From Physcomitrium patens (taxonomy: Eukaryota > Streptophyta > Bryopsida > Funariales > Funariaceae), in NCBI RefSeq assembly GCF_000002425.4, contig NC_037267.1, positions 6,585,396-6,649,395 of the forward strand: 64,000 nucleotides of DNA, given 5' to 3'. Of this stretch, positions 1-13,499 are shown piece after piece. Both the position numbers and the translations under genes were made by a program. Under the pieces are notes generated by a model. It made no database searches, was not told the origin of the DNA, and saw only the letters and a program-made list of their open reading frames with translations. The first letter of the stretch is position 1. Each line of letters begins with the position of its first letter.

Positions 1-1145
1 TGGCCTTTTCAAGATCTCACTCACACATGATTTATTTTCCACAGTTCTTTTTAAAATAGTGGTAATAATAATTTGTTGTTATTGGTTTGTTATACATCTA
101 AACATTAATTGAAGTTTGACCATGTTTCCATTTTCTTACATGGTTTAGTTTTCCACTTCACTCAAAAAAAATTGTATATTGTTGTAACTAGACATTCACA
201 GCTGGATTAGAATAGTAGTAGTGTTTAAAATAGTAATACAATACAGAGAACTCATGTTTTTACACTACAACAGGAACTTGTTCTAAAATTGTGTTTTAAA
301 AAGTAAAAAATAAAAATGAAGTTGAACTAGAAGAAATCCTTGAGGATGCTGACAATAGCCTTTGAGAAGAGCTCAGACCCTAGATTGAGATCTTCAAAAC
401 CATCTCCCATGAGTCCTCACAAGACTAAAGCATACAGCTCTTTTCATCAAGAACAGTCCTTGTCCAGCTGTGAGAGCACATAAATAGTTTATTTTCCACT
501 GGACCCAGTATCATTCAGAAATGAACATGCTCTGATTACAAGGGGGGAGAAGGGGGGTTCACCTTCTTTGGATGCATCCTCTCATGCTTCTTCTTCCAGT
601 CTCACCAGATGCCCACAACAGTTACCCCAAACCCCCTCAGCACCTTAGATTTAGAAGAGCCCAAAACAGAGCATGGAGTGTTTTGGAATCTAGTGGTCTC
701 TTCCCTGATAGCCATTCATTGGTCATTGTGGCACTGGTCGCCTGAACTCCACTACTATAACACACCCTAGAGAGATGCAGAATATGAGTCCCAAGTTTAG
801 ATATGCTGATCAGTTTTAGCATGTGCAACCACAACAATGGCACTACTTGTCTCATGTACTCATCCGTAAATTCATTCATTCACCCCCATCCTGTGGGTTT
901 TTTCCATCAGCAGAAGATGAAGGTTCCTCCATAGATTATCTAACTATTCCCCAAGCATGATGCATGTTTCAAAATAATGTGCCCCTGCTGTAATGAAGGG
1001 GAATAAACACAGAAGTGATTCACTGTAGTGGTTTGTGTCGAGCTTAGTCATTGCCAGGTTCATGGTATATAACAGCTTATTTGGAAGCAAACATAGGTCA
1101 ATGGAGCCCTTTGTTCCCCCAAGTCATAAGGGAGGAAATTAGTGG

Positions 1146-1149
<4 letters not shown>

Positions 1150-1181
<32 letters not shown>
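1150..1181. repeat. (TA)n microsatellite
   Basis: About 15 uninterrupted TA units. It lies in the gene-free left block with no gene context. Confidence 0.95.
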
Positions 1182-1182
<1 letters not shown>

Positions 1183-2334
1183 GAATTTTCAAATATTTTA
1201 TTTGAGGTCATAATTAGTTTTTATTTTTGGTTGTGTCTGAAAGGCTTTGACCACAATTAAGTGCAAAGAACAAATAAGAATAACAATTATTATAAATCTC
1301 CAGATAATCCAGACATAAAATAACATATCATAGATTCAATTTGGCTGCAGTATTCATGTGTCTTACAAATGTTGAAAGGATATGAAAGGTAATGACATAA
1401 CCTGTGGCCATTGCAGTCTTTGTTGTAGTGGTAATAATGGTTTTTTTTTATGTATACACAACTTGCATGCAAACTTCTTAAGCAGGACCATTTTATTGAA
1501 TAAGAATTTGTCACTTCAAGTGGGAGAGTTTTTTTTAAGAAAAATTGCTTGTTGTTATGATAAAAATAAAGGTAGTTGTTAGCAAACAATCTTAACCACT
1601 TCTAGTTTACCACAGGGAGGTCCATAGTTGTGCATAGATTATGCTTAGTGACAAGATTGGTGCACTTGCAGATACCAAACCTGCAGCACCCAAATTTGTA
1701 GAAGTGGCAAGGGTAGCAACTTTAATTAAGAACTTCCACATCTTCTTTCATATTTGTTTTAAAGATAATTTCGCAACTCAAGAAATAGAAAGTAAGGGAA
1801 TTAGAAAGACACCAGAAATACCCTGCCACAGGAAATTGCACTCTTATATTAACAACAACTAACTGTAGCATAGTTCAGTTGTAGCTGAAAATTAATTTGA
1901 TTCAGGTGGGTAAGGTTTGTGGTTTCATACTTTGGAAAATGACTGATGTTTGATTTAGCATACCTATTTATATTTATTATGTTTATTAAAATCTAAATCT
2001 AGGTTTCTTTGTTGTATATTTTTTCAAAAAAATAACACTACATACTGAGAATAATAATAATGATAATAAAAATAAAAGGTACCATGGAACAGAATGTATG
2101 ATAACAAATGTTAACAATAATGCAACAAGAAAGAGTTTTTATTTGTATATGTGTGAGTTTGGAGCTCAGAGGTTGTGTCCAACAGCACACACTCTCACTA
2201 CAAAAAGGATTTTACTGCTTGCATGGTTATTATAAAATAAACTTTGAAAGCCATTGTAGCCAAGGACAAGTCTACAATGGATTATCATAGCTTTCAAACC
2301 CTCAAAATTTCCAAAATTGTTTAAATCCCCAACC

Positions 2335-2352
2335 ATATATATATATATATAT
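2335..2352. repeat. (TA)n microsatellite
   Basis: Short TA run of about nine units in the left non-coding block. Confidence 0.9.
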
Positions 2353-2956
2353 GTAAGCATACCTTTAAACATGACCCCAGCTATTTTTCCAACCACAGAC
2401 TATGTAAGAAGAAATACATGTTGATTAACTAATTTTAACATGTTGAATAACAACTGTGTTGACTACCCATTTGAGAAGAAATACATGTTGGTTAACTTTT
2501 GTAATCAACCCTAAACCATTGTATTGAGTTAACTTGAACCAAAGCAGCAATTAATTTAGTTTGTGCAATGCAACTGCAAAGTCAATGTAACATAGTAACA
2601 GTAACAGTATATGGTGGAGATTATTGTGTGCAGACTATGTAAACAATTTTGGCTGGTTCAGATAAAAGAAATATTTAGTTGTCTTTGAAAGAAGTATTTG
2701 CAATCTCAATTCCACCTGAATGAAACTTTGCAAGACCATACAATCTCGATTCATATAATTCTGTACCCAATTGGAAGACATTGTTTATCTCTTTTGGATG
2801 CAAAAAATATGACTTTTAACATCACATTAAGAAGCAAATGAACACCTTTTAGATAAAATATATTATTTTGAAACATGTCAATGAAAATTTCCAATTTGGA
2901 TTGAAAAGATTTGCCAAAGTGGCATGAGAATAACCATGACTGATCATAATAGATGG

Positions 2957-2976
2957 ATATATATATATATATATAT
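2957..2976. repeat. (TA)n microsatellite
   Basis: Short TA run of about ten units in the left non-coding block. Confidence 0.9.
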
Positions 2977-5900
2977 GTATTTATAATGCTACTTTATAAA
3001 CTATCAATTGCTTCAAAGGAAACATATAAATAATAAATAATTTGGGTGGTCAAGAATTTGGAACTTTGGTGTTTTGTACATTTTCCTATTTAAGCAACAA
3101 TGACAAATTTAACATTAGTAGTGTGATCCTTAGGGAGCTAATAATCCATACATATCATTTAGAACATGAATATTGACCATTTACTCAATACATTTTAATA
3201 ACAAAATGTAGCATGTTCTATCAATGAAACACCTCACAACCAAAACATCTATGCAACATGTTTTTGTACAAGTTCAGTACTCTACATTCCCTTGGCAGTT
3301 GTTTTATTCAAGAAAGGGTTTTGAAAAAAAGAAAAAAGCATCCTATTGACAACCACAATAAAACTCTGTTCAGGTAATTCACAATTTCAGGTCCTAAAAA
3401 ATGGATTATGTGAGTACATACTTGTACAAAATAGTAAGAAAGAGTCAAAGGAAGGAAGGAAGGAAGGAAATGAAAGAAATAAAATACCAAAAAAGGATGT
3501 GTGTACATGTAGATAGAACCAAACGTACATGTAAAGTAGTCCCCCACTTCAAAAGTCAAGCCTCTACTTTAAATTTCCTTTTTTGTTTGTTTGTTTGGAT
3601 TGTTCCTGATTCCTCCCACCAGCCCCATGTTCTATGATTTTGGACCACTTGGGATGTGGAACTGCAGGGTTGGCCCTTGTAAGTTAGCCAATATCCTGGA
3701 ATGGTACAGACAGAATACCTTGTGTTGCTACATCCCCTTTGGGAATTGGGTGGTGGAGTGAACCAGGAGCTGACTGACCTACATACACCATGTTTCTGCC
3801 ATGTTGCCATTGTCCTGGGCAGGAGGACCAGTTTTGGAGGGTTCCTTGGGAGTCCTCCTCCTCATCCCCCCCCCCCTCCCCCTCCCCCTTCACCTGTGGC
3901 AGTCCAGCCATATTTTCATGGAACTTTTGCTCTTGACTTTTGGCTTTATTTCCTTTTTGTACTTTTTGATTTTTTTTACATTTTTGCACCAGTCATGGAC
4001 ACTCCTGTTCTAAAGCTGGTGTTCAGCAGGAAGTGTGTCCATTAGAGTGCTGTGCATCTGGTCCTGCTTCTGTTGTCAAAGCTTTCCCTCCCACCCAAAA
4101 TTGAAAATAAGAAGGGAAATAAAATATAATAAAATGAAATGAACTTGTAATGGAATTGGGGCCATTTCTAGCACCTATTTGGAGCACCTGTTTGTGTTGT
4201 TGTTGGGTTGGGTGAGTGTGCTAATTAAAGCACCTTGGTGGAGGGTTTTTGGTGTTGGATGAGAGGATGATGAGTTGAAATATATTTTTCTGCATGAGAT
4301 CTTCCATTTTGAATATAGCACTTTCCAAACAAAGTGACAGTCGGAGAGGGATTGTGTCTGCATTGCTGTGTTGACTCTTTCATGGGTTTTGTGGATTAGG
4401 TTCTCTTTTCCTAAGATTAGGGCTTTTGGTGTTTGTGTGAGTGATTGATTGTGTGGCAGTGAATGTGGTCACTAAAATGATCAGCTTTTGTGTGTGGTGG
4501 CAAAGTGGTTGTGGTCATTCTTCAAATCCTGGTGTCAACCCACTTGATACCCCAGTTGTGGCTCAGCCTTGTCCCCCCTGCTGAGATGGTTCAATCCTCA
4601 AAGGTCCCCCTACTTCCATAGGGCCCTATTCTACAGGCAAAATTCCACTTTTACTCCATTTCCAAGGCATAAAAGGTGGACAAAAAATCTTAAAAAACAA
4701 TAAAAATAATAATAATAATAACAACAACATTTTCTTCTTTTCTTTTCAGACCACCCTTCTCTTTATCCCCCCGTGTACATGACACATACCAGAAAAATTC
4801 TAGGCTTTGGTAATCCAAGACACATTTGAGCCCTTTAAATTGTGAATTGATGGGTTCAACTGAATGTTTTGGTGGTGTAATGCCATAATCAGAACTGCCT
4901 ATAAGAAATGCCATCACTTGTTCTTAAATGGGAATACATGAATATGACTACCAATCACAATTTTTTATTTGACAATTCAATTGATTAACTTGCTATTCTG
5001 GAATGATAAAATACTATTTCAGATATTCTCACCTTTTATAAGGTTTGCATTGAATTTCTTGCATGTTACTGTAGATGGTATTATTATGATTATTATTATT
5101 ACTACTTTTAGTGAACATGTACACCTACTTGAATGTCATTATAAAAATATAGTTTGACAATGATAAACATAGATAGATCATTTGTATACATATCTGATAG
5201 GTATGTCAAACCAAGGCGCACACAACTGACATTACGAGTCAAGCATGGTCCATAATTAAATAGGATATGTCAATATAAGATATCTTATGACACTATCAAA
5301 TACTTTCTGAAATTGGGCAGTACAACTTCAAAGGCATGGGAGCATTGTGCCATGTGAAAGAATTGATTCATAACTACACCACTCATTATTGTAGATCTTA
5401 TTTAATATAAAATAAAATAAAATAAAAAGGCACATTACCAAAATGTTCCACAAGCAAACATTATTGCTAATTGTCATAAAATTTTACTTTGAAGCATAAA
5501 AAACAGTGACATTGTTTACAGTCACCTTGTCATGCTTTTTGATGTAAATTTAACAATTATTATGTGTATATATATTTGAAAAAATAATCTCAGACATTTA
5601 AACTCTTACTATCATTTATTATACAATAATATGGCAAATAACTTGTTTTTATTTATCTTTGGTACAATAAGTGTTCCATAAAGCCTGTCCCTCTAAATAA
5701 GTATGTACATATACATATGAAAGTACATCTTAAAGCTAACAAGAAAATCTAACAAAGACCTATTGCCATGAAGTGATACACAGTTTTGTCAATGATTGAA
5801 TTTGTTCACATCACCACATTTACACAAAATCACAGATAATGTCCCAAGTCTAAATTATCACTAAATCTTCCATACCAGTAAAATTTAAACCTCTTTCATT

Positions 5901-6136
5901 TCTGGTGTTTACATGTTCCAGAAAAAGACAATGAGCAACAGAAGCAAAGATGAAGATCTGTCTGTTAAAATAAATAAATGAAACCAGGTTATGATTTACA
6001 TGACAATGTTGTAGACTCATTGTTATTTTGCAGTACTTAACAACATCTAAGTTGTGCATACAACATGGTTTTGATGATAGTGATGCAAATTTAGTTTGTA
6101 ATCTGACAAGTCAACATTGTACAAACAATATTGATG

Positions 6137-6208
6137 ACACACACACAAACACACACACACACACACACAGTGAGTGAGTGTGTGAGTATATATATATATA
6201 TATATATT
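6137..6208. repeat. compound (CA)n-(GAGT)n-(TA)n microsatellite
   Basis: A CA run with one interruption is followed by a few GAGT-like units and then about eleven TA units. The three types are directly adjacent, as in a compound slippage tract. Confidence 0.93.
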
Positions 6209-7471
6209 TATAGTGGATTGTTTTTAAATGCACAGAAGTGCATGCTTGATTCTCTGTGTTCAAAGATGCAATGGTAGTTGAATAGTTGCACTTAAATCTC
6301 AAGCACTAACTTGTTGATGCATATTTGTATACAGTGGTGCCATTATTACAATCAGTAGTAAATGCAGGTTTAACATGATGCTATTCAATGTTGTCGTGTT
6401 CTTACATTCAAGCTCACATGAGAATAACAGAGATTATTTTCCAACTTACCATGAAATATCCATGGTACAATTTGCTATTTTGTCTCATGTTTTGTATTCC
6501 AAATAACTATCTATGCATCTTGTTTCTTTTTCTTTTTATGTTCATTCCAGTGGGATGAATTCCAGCCTTCAAACTCTCTCTGCGCATTGACTCATCTATC
6601 CAGCATATTGAATGATGCCCAGCAGCAAGTTTAAAATCAGAGGGATCTGATGTCAAACAAAGCTCAAGTCCCATGGCACAGTCTGTGTACCACTGTGAAG
6701 TATTCTTTGTATATATTTTCAATATAATGAATAAATCAATTAAATTTAGTTGTCAGTAGACCCATTTCTTTATCCTTTTACCCTCATGAAGTGTGTGACT
6801 CAAACATGCAAGTACCTGGACAAAAAAATATGTGGGAATGGAAGGATGTGAGTTATGGATCCTCAGAGACAGATCCTTGTTGGGCAGTATGATTCCAAAG
6901 AGGACGACTAAGAATCATGCATGTTTTACATATATGATTCATGTCCATCCATCGATTGCCAGCTCATCTGCAAACTGGGAGGACCAATGAGAAGGTGCAC
7001 AGGAATAGAGAGAAGCTTTTGCTTTTTCTCATTTATCGTCCTTCTTCTTCTTTTACTTTTCTTCACTTTTTCCAGTCAGCTTGCCATGCCCATTCAACCC
7101 ACTATCTGGGAGCATCATTGGATCCCAAATCTTCACCTAGAGCTTCACTGCTGCTGCAGCAAGACACACCTCTAAAATAAAACAAAATAAAAAAAGAAAA
7201 AACCCAGAATGATGTTTGCTTGCCCTGCTACTGTCCTTTGAAAGAAACCAAGCCATGCCAAAGTAAGTACACTGCTACTGCTGCTGTACAACTACATTGG
7301 AAACTGAGATGGTCCCCTTGTGGCAGAGGACATAGACAGATATCTCTGCTCCCAAGCTTGCACCTGCTCTTGCAACCCTAACTTCCACTGGAACTACTCA
7401 CAGAACAAACTCACACTGGGGTGAGTCATTCAATACCCAACTCACAGTAAATAGGCTTGTTCCTCAAAAAA

Positions 7472-7511
7472 CTCACACACATACACACACATATATATGT
7501 ATGTATGTATG

Positions 7512-7548
<37 letters not shown>

Positions 7549-7575
7549 ATGTACCAAAACACACACACTCACACA
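7472..7575. repeat. compound CA/TA/TATG/TG microsatellite
   Basis: Successive runs of CA, TA, TATG, TA, TG and CA units. The outer CA and TG portions are complementary, so the tract could fold on itself. No gene is associated. Confidence 0.93.
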
Positions 7576-9227
7576 CATATATATGTTCATTGTGATTTGC
7601 CTCCATGTATTACCTGTAGTGGTAAAGGTTAAAACTAATGATTAATTGGGGATTTTCATGACTCATTATTCAACTATTTTTCACTACAATGTGTACACAG
7701 CTTTTTATTTATTTTTATTTCCTATATATGTAAAGACTCTTCAGATGCACTAGGTATTTATCTTCTACACGCTCAAAACTATAATTACATGCTTTTAGAG
7801 TTGGTCTTCATACACTTATATACATGCACATATTGCATTATGTTTGTTTATTTACATTTTCACGTGCCTTGGGTTTTGTTGTGGAGTATGTGAACCCATG
7901 TAACTTTTATGATGAAACTACAGTGTGTACCAAAGGAAAGTCTGGCTGTCTGTGTAACTCTGCTGGGAGCCGCCTCCTCCTCCTCATCCTGCTGCTTCTG
8001 CTTTGAACAGATGCTGAATGTGAGGGTGGAAGTGCAGGATGACAGTACCAGGCTCTGCAAACCTGTCCTCACTGACTGATTTTATTATTATTCTTATTAT
8101 TATTTCATTTTACTCTGAACTGCACAATGGGACATGGCCGGGGAACATGATACCATCCAGGTACATGGGACATGGCTGGGTTATACAAAGTTGACCTGTC
8201 TCATTGGGAAAAAAAAAAAAAAAAACAACAACCACACCTGATGTAGTATTTGACACACAGACCTCATCCATTTTTAATTAGGCCAAAGTAGAATAACAGC
8301 TTCTCGCATCAAACTGACACAAGCTCAATCTCTCATTTTCACCAACCACATGTTAGATAAATACAGTAGGGGATGCAGATAAAATGAACTAATTCACAGT
8401 TCATGTGCACAGATATCCAATCATGTGATCCAAAAAACTAATGACATATGGTTACAGGGGGGGGCACTGATTCTAAACAAATTGTGAATATCATGAACCC
8501 TCTATTCCTATGAACAGCATCTCTCTCTTGTTTTTTGTTTTTATTTTGCCTCTCATCTTTGGGAAGTGAAAAAAGCCTGTGTGTGGGGGGGGGGGTGATT
8601 TGGTGTCCTTGTTTCATGTGTCTTCTAGCTTTGTTTGTTTTTTCCCCTTCTTTCTTTTTCTTTTTCTTCTTCTTTTGTCAGTGAGTGTAGAAGTCTGTGT
8701 CTGCTCCTCTGTTCCCTTCAGAAAGCACCTATCCCAGTTAGCCAATCAGTATTGACAGTGGAAGAGAAAGAAGAGAGTATGAAAGGTCAGCAGTGGCCCC
8801 CAACCCAAAGCCAAAGGAAGTAAGGTAAGTTTCATCCCAAACAAAGCATCCAGGCAGACTCTGTTCCCAACACACACACCCCTTCCCCTCCCCCTAAGAA
8901 AAGCATGTTCCCATCCCAGGTTCCCCTCCCCCTCCATTCGGTTCTGTTCCAAGATTCCACCATTGTCACAGTTCCAGGGCTTCCTTGATGCTTGCTGTCT
9001 GCACTCACTTTGTAGTCCTATTAACCACTCTCACTGGATTTTATTATATTATTTTTGAATTTGAGGTCAGAGTGCAGGAGGGTCTTGTTTTTATGACTCC
9101 CAGATTTAGAAGGAGGAATGAAAGACAGAGATTAATTGAATTGGCTAATTCAAAATTTAAAGATGCTGCAAATGTTACTGGATGGGGACTGAAGCTGTGC
9201 ACATACGCCTTCACTATCTCCCTTTCC

Positions 9228-9250
9228 ATATATATATATATATAAATATA
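9228..9250. repeat. (TA)n microsatellite
   Basis: Short TA run, interrupted once, in the left non-coding block. Confidence 0.85.
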
Positions 9251-10249
9251 TTTGTATGATACCAGCAATGAACTTCCACTTGAAGGCTACATGTGAGAAT
9301 CATATCAGTCGTGTGTTGTTCATGTATATGACATCAGGTGGACATGTTGGAATTGATTGGAGTGTTACAAATATTGGTTTTGAATTCATCATGGATTCTA
9401 GTATTTCAAGTATTGGATGGTTGAAGATCTGTAGAAAAAAGAAGCCCATCAATCTATAAACATATATGACCATGAGCCTATTTCTTAAATGCATTTTCAA
9501 GTGTATGTGTGTAATGTGCAGGGCTGCTTTCCATATGTTGACTAGTGTTGTTATTGTTTTCATTTGTTGATATTTTCAATGGTCATGTCTTGCAAAATCA
9601 ATCCAATTTTGAATATGTTCTAGTTCCTTTCATTTTTTTTAAGGAAAGAAATCTATTTTTCTTAGGATTTTTCAAAATGAATGAACTTCTCCATACCAAT
9701 GTCTTTTTCAACATGTGTGGAAAAGGATCTATAAAGTTAAACTGATTTTTTGATGTTGTCAATGTGATTAAAGAAGTAACTGATGAAGCTGGATAGACCA
9801 AGAGTGATGCATGATACCAAATCTGAAGGTACAAAAGTGCAAATTTTAACACATGGAATCTCAGAATACAAGAATACATTAGTTGGATATTATATAATAC
9901 ATGTAAATACTTAGAAGCAATAATGTTGAATTCTTAATACTAATTTTTGAGGGCTGATTTTAAATTAACAAACTGTTTTTGTGAACATACTTATGAATCA
10001 AAATAAAATAAACTAGAAGTATGTCGAGATTTTGTAGAATATAACTTTATTCAGAATTTATCAATTTTTGTTGTTTTACAAAACTAAATTATTTCACAAG
10101 AACTGGATACGTAAATGAGATTTATTCAACAGTTAAAGTACATGTAAACTGGCTTAGACCTTGCCATAATTTAACTACAGAATCAATCATGTTTGAGCTG
10201 ATTTTATATTATTATAGATATCTGTACCATCTTCATTTGTTTACTGACC

Positions 10250-10276
10250 TTTTTTTTTTTTTTTTTTTTTTTTTTT
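10250..10276. repeat. poly(T) tract
   Basis: Uninterrupted T run of about 26 bases. It could be the reverse-strand poly(A) tail of an old retroposon, but I see no element body or target-site duplication beside it. Confidence 0.85.
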
Positions 10277-13265
10277 ACATAATACAGTTGAAGTTTCAGT
10301 TAATGAAACCAAATCAACTGTGAAAAAATCCATGCATTGCATCTCAAACTTATCGTATTTGATTAAATTTATACTAGAAACTTAGAACTTCAAAAGAACT
10401 ACACAAAACTTAACTCACAAGACATCTAAACATTGTCCAAGCCCACTTTTGTTTTAAAATCCTTATTTTAAGGTAGAAAGTGTGGAATACCTCAATTTTT
10501 TATTTTTTTATTTTTTTTAATTTGCAGCACTTAAAGTGATGGACATGATTCTCACTGAGCCATTTGCTGAAAATGAAGTTACATCGATTAAAGATCATTT
10601 TTAAATGGGATCTATCACATATGCCATGAGAGGATCCAAATAAAATTTGGTGAAGGACCTCTTATTATACAAAACACCCTCTCCTTGTCACATTCCCATA
10701 CTGTGTGCAATGCATCACTTGTCACAAATGTAAAGCTGCTACATCCATCAATCTCTTATCTTTTGTAGTCATTAGAACATGAATTGATAAAAAAGAATGC
10801 ACTTTGTCAAAAGCAGACACAGCCAACAACATCATTGACACAGTATGGGAAAATGGACTAAATCCTATTTATTGGTAGACAATGTTAATGGTTGACAACT
10901 ACACTGTAATAGGTTTAACACACCATCTATATTTGAAAGTTTTCCTGAGTTGTTTCATACTATATTTATATATTATACATATTAATATGCGAGAGGCATT
11001 GAAAATGACACTGTTGGTGCTGAACAATGACAATGAAATGGTCCATTGAGTGGTTGCTAGTGTTACAATTGTACTACTTCCTTTTTTCTGTTAAAATCTT
11101 TCATATTGCACCCATGTGAGCAGCATTTTGCTTTCCTATTTATAAAGAGAGAATCTCACCTTTGAAGGACTTTTTTATTTTCATTTGTTTTGATGTGAAA
11201 CCCAAATTTGAGACACAAATCTAAAGAAATAAAAAAATAAGATGTAATGATCATGAAGTTCAGATTCTAACAGGTCATTCCATGTACACACAATTTTAGA
11301 TTTCATGGTTTCCATATATCTAACATACAAAATGCTTGATGGCAATACTTCACATAAATGAAAGTGCATATGAACAAATGCTTGAGATTCATCTTTTTCT
11401 AAAATTTGCATCTATAGTTCACTTGACTTCAACACTTCATCAAACATGGATACCTCATCATTTATTTTTCAAAACTTAAAATTTAAGGTTCACAAATATT
11501 ATGTGTGCATGTGTTTGTTTGTTTGTTTTTTTCTTTTTTTGGCCTACATATATTTATTGCAGATTTTTGAAGCACTGAATAGAACTCTGGAAATTGAACC
11601 ATTTCCTAAAATATTGGTACATGTTTATTGGTGAGATTAAGAAAAACAGTTAAAAGATGATAATGATGATGATGTAAAATTGAATTCGTTAACAATATAT
11701 ATACAAAATACAGAAAGTACATAAAAACGATATACTCACATAGAACAACAACCTGTATGGAGGTTTGACTTTGGGATGGAGATTGATAGAAAAGGAATGG
11801 ATGAAAGAGTTTGGGAAACTGTTTTTCATGAATGGGTCATGTGTCACTTACATTTGTTAATTATCAGGTGTACAAAATAAACAGGAAGCCAGGCCTTTGC
11901 AAACTAATCAATCCCTTTTGGTGTCAGTGTGATATCAAACCAGAAGGCCTTGTGTATCCAAAGTGAAGTCATGTGAAAGAGATTGAACGCAGAACCCATC
12001 TCTTTCAAGTACCTAGTAAACGAGGAATTGGGTGATACATATATATAATGAGATTTAGAGGCAGTTTGATAAACATTAGACCACTGGATTTTTTCCAATA
12101 CTTCTTTCAAATATGATTATTGTGTTGATTTGGCTTTGATTGTGGCAAATTTTGTTTTGGAAACTCCATTTGTTAGCTGTTCAACAGTTTGTTTTCATCC
12201 TTAATGGGGTCCTTGAATTTTGTTTTTGTTTAAAACTATAAAAAATACACACAGGCACACTCTCCACAAGTCACATCTGTTAAGAAAGTCACCATGCTAC
12301 AAGTGACAAAAAAAACTCACTTGGCAAAAAACAAACTGGTGAGAGAAGTTGGGGAATCCATTCATATATGGGTCCCACCTCATCTTACACCACCAAACTA
12401 TAAAAACTCCTTGCAGTATGGAAAGTTGCTTGGTTCACACTGGTTTGAGAAGAGAAATGAGGGAAAATAAAAATGAGACAGAAAAGTAACCATATCAAAC
12501 AGCATTAACTTTGTAGCATACTAGGTAAATAAAATTTACCAAATTGTATCTTTCGATACATTTGAGAAAAAAGTGACAACAGACTTTCTCGTATCCCCTG
12601 CTTATCAAAAAAGAAATACGATTTTTTCTAGGGGTCCAAAAATAGTATTACAGTGAAAAAAATGATAAACGAACAAATAGAAACATCGATGAGACTTGAA
12701 GGCTTGGAGGCGGGGGGGTATCCTAGTCACATTTCCTAAGAGAGATCCCTTTGGAAGAATATTTGTGTGTGTTTTCCTTGAAGCAAAATGGGATTCATAA
12801 TGAATTGCATGTCAGACAAAAAGGAAGCTGACAAGAAGAAATCTGAAGGGAAGGGAAGGGGGGACTGGAGCAAAGGCAAGTCCGAAATCCTATCCATGAT
12901 TGCCGAGGCTCTTAGTTGTTTTCTTGGGGTCTACACCTTGCTTTTCCTAGACCAGCAAACCCTAAATCACACGTCACCAACCTATTGCAAAAGCAACCAC
13001 TGATAAAATGAAAACAAAAATGAAAAAAAAAGGAAATAAGAAGATGTCTGGAAGTGTACAGACTGGCATTTCCTCTATCACAACTGGGTTCCTGCTTCCT
13101 GCTTCACTGGTACAGTTATAAAGTTGTGCCATTAATTAAAAATTAATAAATACAACGCAACACTGCACAGAGGCAAGCTCCTAGTAATAGGAAGTTGTTG
13201 AAACCGTGAAGTAGGTTTCAAAATAACCCTACATCTTTTGGAATCCACGCCGAAAATATGTGGGT

Positions 13266-13288
13266 GTATATATATATATATATATATG
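13266..13288. repeat. (TA)n microsatellite
   Basis: TA run of about eleven units at the point where CpG begins to reappear, just before the GC-richer TOPLESS promoter region. Confidence 0.92.
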
Positions 13289-13499
13289 TACATACATATT
13301 TCTACATATGCCTTTTCACGTAGAAGCGCGGCAGTGGATGAATCTCTCCTTGGTTGACATTAAATCCACGCCCATGGAACAGAGCCAGGAAACTGACATA
13401 GAGAAAGGCATCTGTGAAAGGGGAGACAAATGTTCGTTCGCTGTAACCCTACAGCCGGGTCACCAAGACACATCAATAAATCCTTGAATTTCTACCATG

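Larger units (their letters stand above)
1..13200. other. gene-free CpG-poor intergenic block
   Basis: I find no convincing gene here on either strand. Open frames are short, biased in composition and contain no recognisable domain. The DNA is moderately AT-rich and almost free of the dinucleotide CG (none between 2041 and 2700 by eye), while CAG and CTG remain common. Microsatellites of (TA)n, (CA)n and (ATT)n type and homopolymer runs are scattered through it. It could be old, formerly CG-methylated repeat DNA or a non-coding transcript locus. I recognise no transposon ends. Confidence 0.6.

Noticed and set aside
2402..2500. Repeated phrase GAAGAAATACATGTTG at about 2409 and 2474
   Set aside because: Only two short copies about 65 bp apart, with no further structure; a small local duplication.
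3684..4045. Overlapping ORFs of about 100 codons on both strands
   Set aside because: Driven by a poly-C/CCCCT stretch; low complexity and no domain.
8635..8960. Possible exon bounded by a pyrimidine tract with CAG and by GTAAGT
   Set aside because: No protein similarity and no neighbouring exon could be joined; splice-like words are expected by chance in this composition.
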